A program made the position numbers and the translations under genes. Below, piece after piece: positions 1-8,162 of a stretch of 64,000 nt of DNA; positions within the stretch are counted from its first letter, which is position 1; every line of letters starts with the position of its first letter. Origin of the DNA: Clostridiales bacterium (GTDB lineage: Bacteria > Bacillota > Clostridia > Christensenellales > Aristaeellaceae); contig SVGP01000002.1 of NCBI GenBank assembly GCA_015056255.1, forward strand, positions 62,001 through 126,000. Direction: 5' to 3'. The notes beneath the pieces were generated by a model that saw only the letters and a list, made by a program, of their open reading frames with translations, had not been told where the DNA came from and made no database searches.

Positions 1-339
1 GCCGAGGCCGATTTCGGTGAAACGTTCAAAAAACGAGCGGAAGCGCGGATGATCTGCGCAGATATCGCATAAAACGCTTTCGCCGTACTGACAGATAAGG
101 TCGCAAAGCCCGTCCGCCTTTAAAAACGGACATCTGCCGCTTTCGTCCGTTTGAAAGGCGTATTCGCCGTTTTGCGCGATGATTTTATCAAGGATTTTTC
201 CGCTTCCGTTGTCAAGGCGCTGATACCTTAAATAGCTTTCTTCATCAATTCCGATTTCCCAGCCGATGCAGCAGGAGTGTTTGCATGCGCCTGCAATGCA
301 GGAAAAGCGCGGATAGTAGGAAGGAGCAAGGATTTTCAT
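1..339 (-). CDS. FliB-like lysine-N-methylase / YkgJ-type cysteine-cluster protein, C-terminus cut off by window edge
   Basis: Read on the minus strand the frame is open from an ATG at 339 to the window edge, giving 113 residues of the N-terminus. It begins MKILAPSYYPRFSCIAGACK and continues with HSCCIGWEIGIDEESY, then a CPFL..DGLCDLICQYG segment and CDICADHPRF. These spaced cysteines are typical of the FliB (flagellin lysine-N-methylase) / YkgJ cysteine-cluster family, thought to bind a metal centre. A ribosome site reading AGGTG lies about six bases before the start. No flagellar gene is visible, so the substrate is unknown and flagellin methylation should not be assumed. The gene is divergent from the SOS polymerase operon. 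Family assignment is fairly firm, function is not. Confidence 0.7.
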   Translation of the reverse strand, partial: MKILAPSYYPRFSCIAGACKHSCCIGWEIGIDEESYLRYQRLDNGSGKILDKIIAQNGEYAFQTDESGRCPFLKADGLCDLICQYGESVLCDICADHPRFRSFFERFTEIGLG

Positions 340-431
340 AAAAACACCTGCTTTATATTGGTTTATTTATGGATCAGTATAGCGCACGAGATGCGATCTT
401 TCAAGGATAAAATCAAATTGTGCATCTTTAC

Positions 432-445
432 AGAACATACGTTTG
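432..445. promoter_or_regulatory. LexA (SOS) box 1, upstream of the Y-family polymerase
   Basis: AGAACATACGTTTG matches the Gram-positive LexA consensus CGAACRNRYGTTYG at 13 of 14 positions. It overlaps the -35 hexamer of the promoter at 443-471. Confidence 0.8.
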
Positions 446-471
446 ACAAACGTGCGTTCGATCTGTATAAT
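443..471 (+). promoter_or_regulatory. Consensus sigma-A promoter of the polymerase-yolD operon
   Basis: TTGACA (443-448), a 17-base spacer and TATAAT (466-471): a perfect match to consensus. Such a strong promoter needs a repressor to be silent, which fits the two LexA boxes on its -35 and spacer. Confidence 0.9.
447..460. promoter_or_regulatory. LexA (SOS) box 2, inside the promoter spacer
   Basis: CAAACGTGCGTTCG matches CGAACRNRYGTTYG at 13 of 14 positions. Its centre is 15 bases from that of box 1, so the two sites are nearly abutting and together cover the promoter from upstream of -35 to near -10. Confidence 0.75.
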
Positions 472-497
472 AGTAGAAAAAGAAAGGAGGCATAAGG

Positions 498-1991
498 ATG
501 GAGGAGAGAAGCTATATCGCCATCGACCTAAAATCCTTTTACGCCTCCGTGGAATGCATGCAGCGGGGGCTGGATCCGTTGGACACCTGTCTTGTGGTAG
601 CTGATGAATCCCGAACTGAAAAAACCATCGGGCTTGCCGTGTCTCCCGCGCTAAAAAAATACGGTGTGCCGGGAAGACCCAGGCTTTTTGAAGTGATTCA
701 AAAGGTCAGGGAAGCCAACAGGCAAAGGGTGAAGGATGCGCCGGGCGGCGTTTTCAGAGGTAAATCGATCAGCAGTCGTATGCTTTCCAACGACCCGTCC
801 CTTGAAATCGATTTTCTGATCGCCAAGCCGCAAATGGCGCTTTATATGCAGTATTCAACGCGTATATTTTCCATCTATTCGCGCTTTGTGTCGAGCGAGG
901 ATATCCACGTTTATTCCATCGACGAGGTGTTTATCGATGTGACGGATTATCTGAAAACCTATAAAACCACGGCAAAAGCCTTATCTGAAAAAATGGTAAA
1001 TGAAGTCTTGAAGGAAACGGGCGTCACGGCGACGGTTGGCATCGGAACGAATCTGTATCTTGCAAAGGTCGCCATGGATATCGTTGCAAAGCATATTCCC
1101 GCGAATGAAAGCGGCGCGAAGATTGCGGAGCTTGACGAAATGAGCTACAGAAAGCTTCTGTGGGATCACAGACCGCTGACGGATTTCTGGCGCGTAGGCA
1201 AGGGGTATCAAAGGCGGCTTGAAAAAATGGGGCTTTACACGATGGGGGATGTTGCGAGGTGCTCCGCTGGAAAGGAAACGGATTATTACAACGAAAAGCT
1301 ATTGTATGACGCGTTCGGCGTGAATGCGGAGCTTCTGATCGACCACGCGTGGGGATATGAGCCGTGCCGGATATCAGACATCAAAGCGTATAAGCCCGAA
1401 ACGCATTCGATCAGCCAGGGGCAGGTTCTGCAGGAGCCCTACGACTTTGACAAGGCTCGTCTGATTGTGCGCGAAATGACGGATCAGCTGGCGCTTGAAA
1501 TGGTGGACAAGAAAATTACCTGCGATCAAATGGTTCTGACCGTAGGCTACGATATCGAGAATATATCCGATGGCGATCGTATGAAAAAGTACAAGGGACC
1601 GTTTGAAACCGATCCCTATGGAAGAAAAATTCCAAAATCCGCGCACGGAAGCATCAATCTTACAAGGCGCACATCCTCCGCCAGAATCATGCTTGAGGCG
1701 ATATCAAGCCTTTACGACCGCATCGTAGATCCCAGTTTGCTCGCTAGACGCATGTACGTGGTTGCCAATCATGTGGAGGACGAGGAAAGGGAAGAGGATG
1801 CTGAGCAGCTTGACATGTTCACCGACTACGAGAAGGAAGACGAAGCGCTCGACAAGGAAAAACGCAGGCAGCATGCGATTCTGGGCATTAAGAAAAAGTT
1901 CGGCGCAAACGCGATTCTGCGCGGTATGAACCTTCAGGAAGGAGCAACCGCCAGAGACAGAAACCAGCAAATCGGCGGCCACAAGGCGTAA
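498..1991 (+). CDS. Y-family (UmuC/UvrX-like) translesion DNA polymerase
   Basis: A 497-residue Y-family DNA polymerase for error-prone bypass of DNA lesions. The N-terminus YIAIDLKSFYASVE carries the first catalytic aspartate and the steric residues; the second catalytic motif is YSIDEVFIDV near residue 140; ATVGIGTNLYLAKVAMD follows in the palm, then a helix-hairpin-helix region and the little finger. Length exceeds DinB (about 350-410) and fits the UmuC/UvrX branch with its extended C-terminus, which is charged and contains QLDMF, a plausible beta-clamp-binding peptide. The ATG at 498 follows AAAGGAGG at a good distance. The YolD-like gene starts nine bases after the stop. Two LexA boxes on the promoter indicate SOS induction. 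Family certain; mutagenic role is inferred. Confidence 0.93.
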   Translation: MEERSYIAIDLKSFYASVECMQRGLDPLDTCLVVADESRTEKTIGLAVSPALKKYGVPGRPRLFEVIQKVREANRQRVKDAPGGVFRGKSISSRMLSNDPSLEIDFLIAKPQMALYMQYSTRIFSIYSRFVSSEDIHVYSIDEVFIDVTDYLKTYKTTAKALSEKMVNEVLKETGVTATVGIGTNLYLAKVAMDIVAKHIPANESGAKIAELDEMSYRKLLWDHRPLTDFWRVGKGYQRRLEKMGLYTMGDVARCSAGKETDYYNEKLLYDAFGVNAELLIDHAWGYEPCRISDIKAYKPETHSISQGQVLQEPYDFDKARLIVREMTDQLALEMVDKKITCDQMVLTVGYDIENISDGDRMKKYKGPFETDPYGRKIPKSAHGSINLTRRTSSARIMLEAISSLYDRIVDPSLLARRMYVVANHVEDEEREEDAEQLDMFTDYEKEDEALDKEKRRQHAILGIKKKFGANAILRGMNLQEGATARDRNQQIGGHKA

Positions 1992-2000
1992 GGGGAATGT

Positions 2001-2405
2001 ATGGGAAAATATGACGATATTATCAATATGAAATACCCAACTGCAAAAACGCGAAAGGCCATGACCCTTTTGGAGCGCGCCGCCCAGTTTTCGCCCTTTG
2101 CGGCACTCAGCGGGTACGAAGAAGCAATCGACGAAACGGCGCGACTGACGGATGCAAAGATATTGCTTTCAGAAGACGAACAAAATCATATTGGAGAAAC
2201 GCTTAAAATGCTGGATGAGCAAATTTCAGATCATCCGATAATACGACTTGCGTACTTTGTACCCGATCCTTTAAAGGAAGGCGGGCGGTATATGCACGCT
2301 GAAGGCGAAGTCAGGAAGGTGAAAGCATTTGAGAAAAAGCTGATTTTGAAAAGCGGCGAAGAGATTGCTTTTGAAGATATACTCTTTATTGAAGCTGTGG
2401 GTTAG
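2001..2405 (+). CDS. YolD-like protein, partner of the Y-family polymerase
   Basis: A 134-residue protein whose N-terminal half (KYDDIINMKYP, then MTLLERAAQFSPFAALSGYEEAI) is typical of the YolD-like family. In Firmicutes these small proteins are commonly encoded next to UvrX/UmuC-like polymerases, and YolD has been proposed to act like UmuD. There is no LexA-type self-cleavage serine-lysine site to be seen. The second half (LAYFVPDPLKEGG onward) forms a predicted beta-rich region that reads like a small modulator domain. It lies nine bases after the polymerase stop with an AAGGGG ribosome site, so the two are co-transcribed under the same LexA-controlled promoter. Confidence 0.8.
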   Translation: MGKYDDIINMKYPTAKTRKAMTLLERAAQFSPFAALSGYEEAIDETARLTDAKILLSEDEQNHIGETLKMLDEQISDHPIIRLAYFVPDPLKEGGRYMHAEGEVRKVKAFEKKLILKSGEEIAFEDILFIEAVG

Positions 2406-2567
2406 GTGCGAACATCAAAAGGGAATGTCGAAAAAGTAATTTTGATCCTGCCGATAATTTAGAATATAGCAAAGCAGCGGCACGGGAAAGTCGTCTCCTG
2501 CGCAGAAAAAGTTTCTGAGATCAGATTCCAACTCTATCTCATCCTCCACGACTACTGATACAAAAAG

Positions 2568-2609
2568 AGGAATTCCCGCGTTACATGCGCAGGAATTCCT
2601 TGATTTTTT
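2568..2609. terminator. Bidirectional terminator between yolD-like gene and patatin gene
   Basis: AGGAATTCCCGCG (2568-2580) pairs with CGCAGGAATTCCT (2588-2600) with one mismatch and a 7-base loop. On the plus strand it is followed by six T (2604-2609); on the minus strand by CTCTTTTTG. It includes the stop codon of the patatin gene, so one hairpin serves both convergent transcripts. Confidence 0.8.
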
Positions 2610-3429
2610 GGCCCTCTTTATAGCCTTTGTCGTATAATGCTTTTATGCCTTCTTTATTCTTGCTAAGCGTTGAAACGCCGCAGGTGTCGTCGGGGGAAAG
2701 GATGAGCGCTTTTCCTTGTTTCGCATATTCCTGCGCTTTTTTGACGCCCCGGTTGTATTTATCAAAGCGGGTTGCAAGCTCTTTTGCGGCGTTCGGATAG
2801 GCGTGTTTCAGGATTTTGGCGATTTTTTTATCCTTGCCCGGCTCGCGGATCAGGCTTTCCGGGAGGGTGAGCAGGAGAACCACTTTGTCTAAGCCCATTT
2901 CAAACGCTTTTTCAATCGGCACGGGATCGGACAACGCGCCGTCGAAGTAGGGAATTCCGTTTATATAGTAGGGCTTACAGACGACGGGGATGGAGCAGGA
3001 AGCTTTACAGATGTCGTAATTGTCTAAGGACATATCCGCCTTGGTGAAATACTTCGCCTTTCCGGTCAGGGCGTCGGTTGCGGTGACGATGAATTCGGAA
3101 GGGTTTTTCTGAATCGCTTCATAGTCAAGCGGATTGACGCCGCCGGTGCCGCTTAAGGTTGAATAGACATAGTCGAAGCCGATGTAAGAGCCGGTTTTTA
3201 AGAAATTTCGAAAGCCGATGTATTCCGGGCGATGCACGTAATCCGTATAAAAGATCAGATTTCTGCCCATCTGTCGGGAGAGATAGCTGGTTAAATTTGC
3301 GCTGCCTGCGGAAATGCCGAAGCAGATATCAAAATCAATTCCATTCTGCGCGCAGTATTCGAGCGCACCTGCGGCAAACGCGCCTCTCAGGCCGCCGCCC
3401 ACGTCGATAACGCCGATTTTTTCTTTCAT
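2581..3429 (-). CDS. Patatin-like phospholipase family protein
   Basis: A 282-residue serine hydrolase of the patatin fold. All catalytic parts are present: the oxyanion loop GGGLRGAF near the N-terminus, the nucleophile elbow GISAG (residue about 56), and the catalytic aspartate in FDGALSDP. The family usually cleaves acyl esters of phospholipids; the true substrate is unknown. The frame is open further upstream, but the ATG at 3429 is chosen because GGAGG lies just before it and homologues start close to the oxyanion loop. No signal peptide, so cytoplasmic or peripheral to the membrane. It stands alone, convergent with the SOS operon. Confidence 0.88.
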   Translation of the reverse strand: MKEKIGVIDVGGGLRGAFAAGALEYCAQNGIDFDICFGISAGSANLTSYLSRQMGRNLIFYTDYVHRPEYIGFRNFLKTGSYIGFDYVYSTLSGTGGVNPLDYEAIQKNPSEFIVTATDALTGKAKYFTKADMSLDNYDICKASCSIPVVCKPYYINGIPYFDGALSDPVPIEKAFEMGLDKVVLLLTLPESLIREPGKDKKIAKILKHAYPNAAKELATRFDKYNRGVKKAQEYAKQGKALILSPDDTCGVSTLSKNKEGIKALYDKGYKEGQKIKEFLRM

Positions 3430-3577
3430 CTGATCAAACCTCCAGAATATAAAGGCATTATATACCTGATTCAATTTCGATTTCAAGGACAAAAACGTGA
3501 CAAAGAAAAAAATCTTCAGAAAATTATGAGAATACACAGCATATTTTTCTCTTTTTACAAAAGTCTTTACAGGAGAG

Positions 3578-3586
3578 TGTTATAAT
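3578..3586 (+). promoter_or_regulatory. Extended -10 promoter of the first ABC importer operon
   Basis: TGTTATAAT is an extended -10 element; no good -35 hexamer is found at 16-18 bases upstream. The transcript would start about 45 bases before the ATPase gene. Confidence 0.55.
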
Positions 3587-3638
3587 AGAAAATGTAAAAG
3601 ACTATTCAGCGTTCAAAGCGCTTTAAGGAAGGGATATT

Positions 3639-4739
3639 ATGAAGGTTGTACTTAAAAATCTCACCAAGAAATTTCCCGGCAGAAGCAAAAAGGATCCGGG
3701 CGTGACCGCCGTCAACAACTTTAATATCGAAATCCCTGACGGAAAGCTGATCGGCCTGTTGGGCCCGTCCGGATGCGGAAAGAGCACAGCGCTCAATCTT
3801 CTTTCGGGCCTTCTCGCGCCCACGAGCGGCAGAATCTACTTCGGCGACGAGGATGTGACCGACATCCTGCCCGAAAAAAGAGGCATCGGACTGGTTTTCC
3901 AGAACTACGCGCTGTACCCTCATCTGACGGTCATTGAAAACATTCTTTTCCCGCTTGAGAACCTCAAGGGAAGTGAAAAGCTTTCGCGCGACGAGATGAT
4001 GAAGCGAGCGATGGAAGCTGCCAAGCTTGTTCAGATCGAAATGCTTTTAAACAGAAAGCCCAAGGAACTCTCCGGCGGCCAGCAGCAGCGCGTGGCCATT
4101 GCCCGCGCGCTTGTCAAGATGCCGCGCCTTCTGCTTCTCGACGAGCCACTTTCAAATCTGGATGCGAGACTGCGCCTTCAGACGAGAGAGGAAATCAGCC
4201 GCATTCAGAAGGAAACCGGCATCACCACCATCTTTGTAACCCACGATCAGGAAGAGGCCATGAGTATCTCCGATCAGATTATCGTTATGAAGGACGGCGT
4301 GATCCAGCAGATCGGCGCGCCTCAGGAAGTGTATGACGATCCGAAAAATCTGTTCGTTGCGGAATTCTTAGGAACGCCCCAGATCAATACCTTTACGGGT
4401 GAAATCAAGGATGGAAAGCTTTATATTGGAGACGAAGCGGTTTTGAACATCAAGGGCGCGGCCAATCAGAAGGTGTATGTCGCAGTCCGTCCCGAGGCGT
4501 TTATTCCTGATGCAAACGGCCCCTTAACGTGCAGATTCAAGGCCCTTGAAGTCATGGGCCGCGACATCAGCGTCGTATTTTCAAGCAAGTTCTCCGACCG
4601 CAAGGCCCTTCGTGCGATCATCGGCGCTGACGTCAAGGTTGAGCCCAAGGACGGCGTTGTCCGCTTTTTCGTAAGAAGCCAGAAAACCGAAGTGTTCAAC
4701 TGGGACACCAAAGAGCGCGTGTATTACGAAGAGGCGTAA
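3639..4739 (+). CDS. ABC importer ATPase, UgpC/MsmK family
   Basis: A 366-residue ATP-binding subunit of a carbohydrate-type ABC importer. Walker A is GPSGCGKST (residues 42-50), the signature LSGGQQQRVAIARAL starts near 143, Walker B LLLLDEP lies near 163-170, and the H-loop is VTHDQEEA. The C-terminal 130 residues form the OB-type regulatory domain of the MalK/UgpC/MsmK group, including AVRPEAF. It is first in an operon with two permeases and a binding protein. This ATPase class can serve several permease pairs in a cell, so it might be shared. Substrate cannot be read from this subunit; sugar or glycerol-phosphate-like solutes are the usual cargo. Confidence 0.92.
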   Translation: MKVVLKNLTKKFPGRSKKDPGVTAVNNFNIEIPDGKLIGLLGPSGCGKSTALNLLSGLLAPTSGRIYFGDEDVTDILPEKRGIGLVFQNYALYPHLTVIENILFPLENLKGSEKLSRDEMMKRAMEAAKLVQIEMLLNRKPKELSGGQQQRVAIARALVKMPRLLLLDEPLSNLDARLRLQTREEISRIQKETGITTIFVTHDQEEAMSISDQIIVMKDGVIQQIGAPQEVYDDPKNLFVAEFLGTPQINTFTGEIKDGKLYIGDEAVLNIKGAANQKVYVAVRPEAFIPDANGPLTCRFKALEVMGRDISVVFSSKFSDRKALRAIIGADVKVEPKDGVVRFFVRSQKTEVFNWDTKERVYYEEA

Positions 4740-4751
4740 GGGGGCGATGGT

Positions 4752-5645
4752 ATGATGGAGAAAAGGGATCTGAAGGGCTGGCTGTACCTTTTGCCCGCCA
4801 TGCTGTTTTTAGGCGTGTTTATGGTATATCCGCTTGTAGATGTATTTATCTACTCGTTTGAGGAGGAATTCAATTTTGCCTCTCAGTCGTTCAAGGGCTA
4901 CGGCCTTTACAACTATTCCTACGTCCTGCGCGATCCGTTTTTCATGCAAGCGGTCAAAAACACATTTATTTTGGTCATCATCACCGTGCCGCTCTCAACC
5001 GGCATCGCGCTTCTGATTTCACTTGGTTTAAGCAGTATAAAGCCGCTTAAGCACATTTTTCAGACGGTGTATTTTCTGCCCTATGTCACAAACACGCTGG
5101 CGGTCGGCCTTGTGTTTATGATCCTTTTTAAGAAAACGCCCGTGTCCGACGGCTTGGTGAATGTTCTTATCAACCTCTTCGGCGGCGAATCGGTCGACTT
5201 TATCGACGGCCCCTACTGGGCGAAGATGCTGGTCATGTGCATATACACCATCTGGGTGGTTATGCCGTTTAAGATTCTGATTCTGACAAGCGCGCTTGCG
5301 TCCGTTAACGAGGACTACTACAAAGCTGCGAAGATGGACGGAACGAGCAAGATGAGGACGTTTCGAAAAATTACGCTGCCCATGATTTCGCCCATGATTT
5401 TTTATCTGGTCATCACCGGCTTTATCGGCGCGTTCAAGGCGTATTCCGACGCGGTTGCGCTTTTCGGAACCAATCTGAACGCCGCGGAAATGAACACTAT
5501 CGTGGGTTACGTTTACGACGTTCTCTATTCCGACGGCGGCGGATATCCGTCCTACGCGTCCGCTGCTGCGATCATTCTGTTTGCGATTGTTTTGACCATC
5601 ACGGTGATCAACCTTCTCGTAAGCAGAAAGCATGTGCATTATTAA
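4752..5645 (+). CDS. ABC importer permease, MalF/UgpA type
   Basis: A 297-residue inner permease with six predicted membrane segments, beginning with LKGWLYLLPAMLFLGVFMVY, a typical first segment of UgpA/MsmF-like permeases. The cytoplasmic EAA loop, which docks on the ATPase, is seen as EDYYKAAKMDGTSKMRTFRK followed by ITLPMISP. It starts twelve bases after the ATPase stop; ATG at 4752 or the next codon at 4755 are both possible. It pairs with the following permease to form the heterodimeric channel. Substrate unknown. Confidence 0.9.
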   Translation: MMEKRDLKGWLYLLPAMLFLGVFMVYPLVDVFIYSFEEEFNFASQSFKGYGLYNYSYVLRDPFFMQAVKNTFILVIITVPLSTGIALLISLGLSSIKPLKHIFQTVYFLPYVTNTLAVGLVFMILFKKTPVSDGLVNVLINLFGGESVDFIDGPYWAKMLVMCIYTIWVVMPFKILILTSALASVNEDYYKAAKMDGTSKMRTFRKITLPMISPMIFYLVITGFIGAFKAYSDAVALFGTNLNAAEMNTIVGYVYDVLYSDGGGYPSYASAAAIILFAIVLTITVINLLVSRKHVHY

Positions 5646-5663
5646 AGGGGGGAGAGAACGCAT

Positions 5664-6518
5664 ATGAAAATGAATCAGAATGGCCGTCTGTCCAATGGCT
5701 TATGGAAAACCGGCGTTTACTTCGGCCTTTTCGTATGGGCGATCATTGTTCTTTTCCCGTTTTACTGGATGCTGCTCACATCCGTAAAAAGCTACGGCGC
5801 GTACAACGCCGAAACCGTGCCCGCGTTTTTCACGCTCAAGCCCACGTTTGAAAACTATATCTACGCCTTTACCGAGGTGCCGCTGGCAAAGTATTTCTTA
5901 AATACGCTTATCTATACGCTTGCTACCACGTTTTTGATGCTGGTTGTCACGGTGCTTGCGTCTTTTGCGTTTGCGCGCCTCAATTTCAAGGGCAAAAACC
6001 TCATGTTCACGCTGTTTTTGGCCCTTATGATGATTCCCTATGAGCTTGTCATCATCACAAACTTTGTAACCATCAAAAAGCTTGGCATGGACAACACGTT
6101 TTCCGGCCTTATTCTTCCCTCGGTTACGAGCGTATTCTATATCTACCTTCTGCGCGAAAACTTTGCTCAGATTCCGGATCAATTGTATTACGCCGCGAAG
6201 GTGGACGGAACGAGCGACCTTAAGTATTTAAGGCGTGTGATGATTCCTATCAGCAAGCCCACCATCGTCACCATCGTGATTTTAAAGATCATCGAATGCT
6301 GGAACTCCTACGTCTGGCCGCGCCTGATTACCTCCGACGCCAATTACTACCTCGTTTCCAACGGCATTCAGAAGATCAGGGAAGAGGGCTTCGGCCGCGA
6401 AAACATCCCCGCGATGATGGCGGCGGTTGTGGTCGTTTCGGTTCCGCTGATTGTTCTTTTCCTCGTTTTCCATAAGCGAATCATGGAGGGCGTTTCGAGA
6501 GGAGGAACCAAGGGATGA
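5664..6518 (+). CDS. ABC importer permease, MalG/UgpE type
   Basis: A 284-residue permease with six predicted membrane segments; the first is YFGLFVWAIIVLFPFYWMLL, usual for the MalG/UgpE/MsmG branch. The EAA loop reads DQLYYAAKVDGTSDLKYLRR followed by VMIPISKP. A GGGGGGAGAG ribosome site precedes the ATG at 5664. The stop overlaps the start of the binding-protein gene by four bases (ATGA), so the two are translationally coupled. Together with the 4752-5645 permease it forms the membrane channel of this importer. Confidence 0.9.
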   Translation: MKMNQNGRLSNGLWKTGVYFGLFVWAIIVLFPFYWMLLTSVKSYGAYNAETVPAFFTLKPTFENYIYAFTEVPLAKYFLNTLIYTLATTFLMLVVTVLASFAFARLNFKGKNLMFTLFLALMMIPYELVIITNFVTIKKLGMDNTFSGLILPSVTSVFYIYLLRENFAQIPDQLYYAAKVDGTSDLKYLRRVMIPISKPTIVTIVILKIIECWNSYVWPRLITSDANYYLVSNGIQKIREEGFGRENIPAMMAAVVVVSVPLIVLFLVFHKRIMEGVSRGGTKG

Positions 6519-8083
6519 GAAAATATGCGTGCCTGCTGCTTGCCTTACTTACGCTTGCCATGTCGCTCACCGGCTGCCACGGCGTGAACGAGAAAAAGCC
6601 GTTTGTCGTGCCGGAAACGTTCGACGAAACGAAAACGTACGAGATTTCCTTTTGGGCAAAGAACGATACCAACAAAACCCAGACGGAGATTTACGAAAAG
6701 GCCATTTCGGATTTTGAAAAGCTGTATCCGAATGTGAAGGTGAATCTTAAGCTTTATAACGATTACGGCAAAATCTATAACGACGTTATCACCAATATCA
6801 CCACCGATTCCACGCCCAACGTTTGTATCACCTATCCCGACCACATCGCCACCTACATGGCCAGCGACAACTGCGTAGTGCAGCTGGATCAGCTGCTTGT
6901 GAATGAAAAATACGGCCTCGGCGGATCGGAAGTCAGGTTTGACGCGCCCAAAACGAGCGAGATCGTGCCTAAGTTCCTGTCCGAATGCATGATCGAAGGA
7001 AACTATTACGCGCTGCCTTTCATGCGCTCGACAGAAGCGGTCTACGTTAATAAAACGCTTTTGGAAAAGCTGGGCTACACGCTTCCCGAAACCCTCACTT
7101 GGGATTTCGTGTGGGAGGTTTCTGAAAAGGCCGCTATTAAGGATGAAAACGGAATCTACCTTGCAAACGGACAGAAGGCGATGATTCCCTTCATCTACAA
7201 ATCCACCGATAACATGATGATTCAGCTGCTTAAACAGATGAACGCGCCCTATTCGAGCGAAGACGGAAGCATTCTGATCTTTAACGACACGACGAGAGAC
7301 GTTCTGCTAGAAATCGCTGACCACGTGAGAACCGATGCGTTTTCAACCTTCACGCGCTCTTCCTACCCGGCCAACCACTTAAACGCGGGCCGCTGCGTGT
7401 TCGCCGTGGACTCTACCGCTGGCGCTACCTGGATGGGCAGTCATGCGCCGCTTTCCGACATCCCGCCGGAGGACTTTGTGGAGTTTGAAACCGTAGTCTA
7501 CCCCGTTCCGCAGGTAAACCCGGATGAGCCTTATATGATCTCTCAGGGTCCGTCGGTGTGCGTGTTCAATAAGGACGACCCGAACGAGGTTCTGGCTTCC
7601 TGGCTGTTTACGCAGTTCCTTCTGACCAATGAAGTTCAGCTTGCATATTCCGCGACGGAAGGATATGTCCCGGTCACTTTGAAGGCGCAGGAAACGGACG
7701 AATACAGGGATTATCTTTCAAGGGCGGGCGAGGACGACAATTATTACTACGATATCAAAATAAACGCCGCCAAAATCCTTCTTGACAATCTTGAGCATAC
7801 GTTTGTAACGCCGGTGTTCAACGGCTCCGCCTCTTTAAGAAATACGGCGGGCCAGCTGATTGAAACGGTGGTTAAAAACGTCAAGCGCAAGAAAGTCGTA
7901 AACGAGGAAACGATCCCTCAGATTTACGACGAAATGATCGCCATGTACCGCCTCAACATGGATAAGGGCGGCCCGCTTCCGAAGACCGCGGTTCTGCTTC
8001 TGTCCGGCATCGCGCTTGTGTGGGTGTTGATTGGCCTTTATGCAGGAATTAACTTCCTCTACACGAAAAGAAAAGCAAAATAA
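6515..8083 (+). CDS. Extracellular solute-binding protein (family 1) with lipobox and C-terminal membrane anchor
   Basis: A 522-residue solute receptor for the importer encoded just upstream. The N-terminus has a lipoprotein signal ending in LTGC (cysteine near residue 21). The mature part fits family 1 binding proteins: YEISFWAKNDTN, PNVKVNLKLYNDYGK, TWDFVWEVSEKAA. Unusually, the last 30 residues form a hydrophobic segment, TAVLLLSGIALVWVLIGLYA, followed by a basic end KRKAK, so the protein seems held to the membrane at both ends. The gene order is also unusual, with the receptor last rather than first. It overlaps the permease gene by ATGA. Ligand unknown; a carbohydrate or polyol is the family's usual cargo. 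Confidence 0.9.
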   Translation: MRKYACLLLALLTLAMSLTGCHGVNEKKPFVVPETFDETKTYEISFWAKNDTNKTQTEIYEKAISDFEKLYPNVKVNLKLYNDYGKIYNDVITNITTDSTPNVCITYPDHIATYMASDNCVVQLDQLLVNEKYGLGGSEVRFDAPKTSEIVPKFLSECMIEGNYYALPFMRSTEAVYVNKTLLEKLGYTLPETLTWDFVWEVSEKAAIKDENGIYLANGQKAMIPFIYKSTDNMMIQLLKQMNAPYSSEDGSILIFNDTTRDVLLEIADHVRTDAFSTFTRSSYPANHLNAGRCVFAVDSTAGATWMGSHAPLSDIPPEDFVEFETVVYPVPQVNPDEPYMISQGPSVCVFNKDDPNEVLASWLFTQFLLTNEVQLAYSATEGYVPVTLKAQETDEYRDYLSRAGEDDNYYYDIKINAAKILLDNLEHTFVTPVFNGSASLRNTAGQLIETVVKNVKRKKVVNEETIPQIYDEMIAMYRLNMDKGGPLPKTAVLLLSGIALVWVLIGLYAGINFLYTKRKAK

Positions 8084-8094
8084 ACGTTATCTAC

Positions 8095-8122
8095 TTGAAC
8101 TTGGCGGAATTTGATGTATAAT
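8095..8122 (+). promoter_or_regulatory. Promoter of the small secreted protein gene
   Basis: TTGAAC (8095-8100), 16-base spacer, TATAAT (8117-8122). It lies just after the ABC operon stop, giving the next gene its own transcription. Confidence 0.65.
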
Positions 8123-8162
8123 TAAGTTGTACCCCGACAAACGACAAAAAGGAGAAAATAAC

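Noticed and set aside
277..495. A 72-codon frame upstream of the polymerase
   Set aside because: Overlaps the FliB-like gene antisense, and runs through the LexA boxes and promoter; no protein family resemblance.
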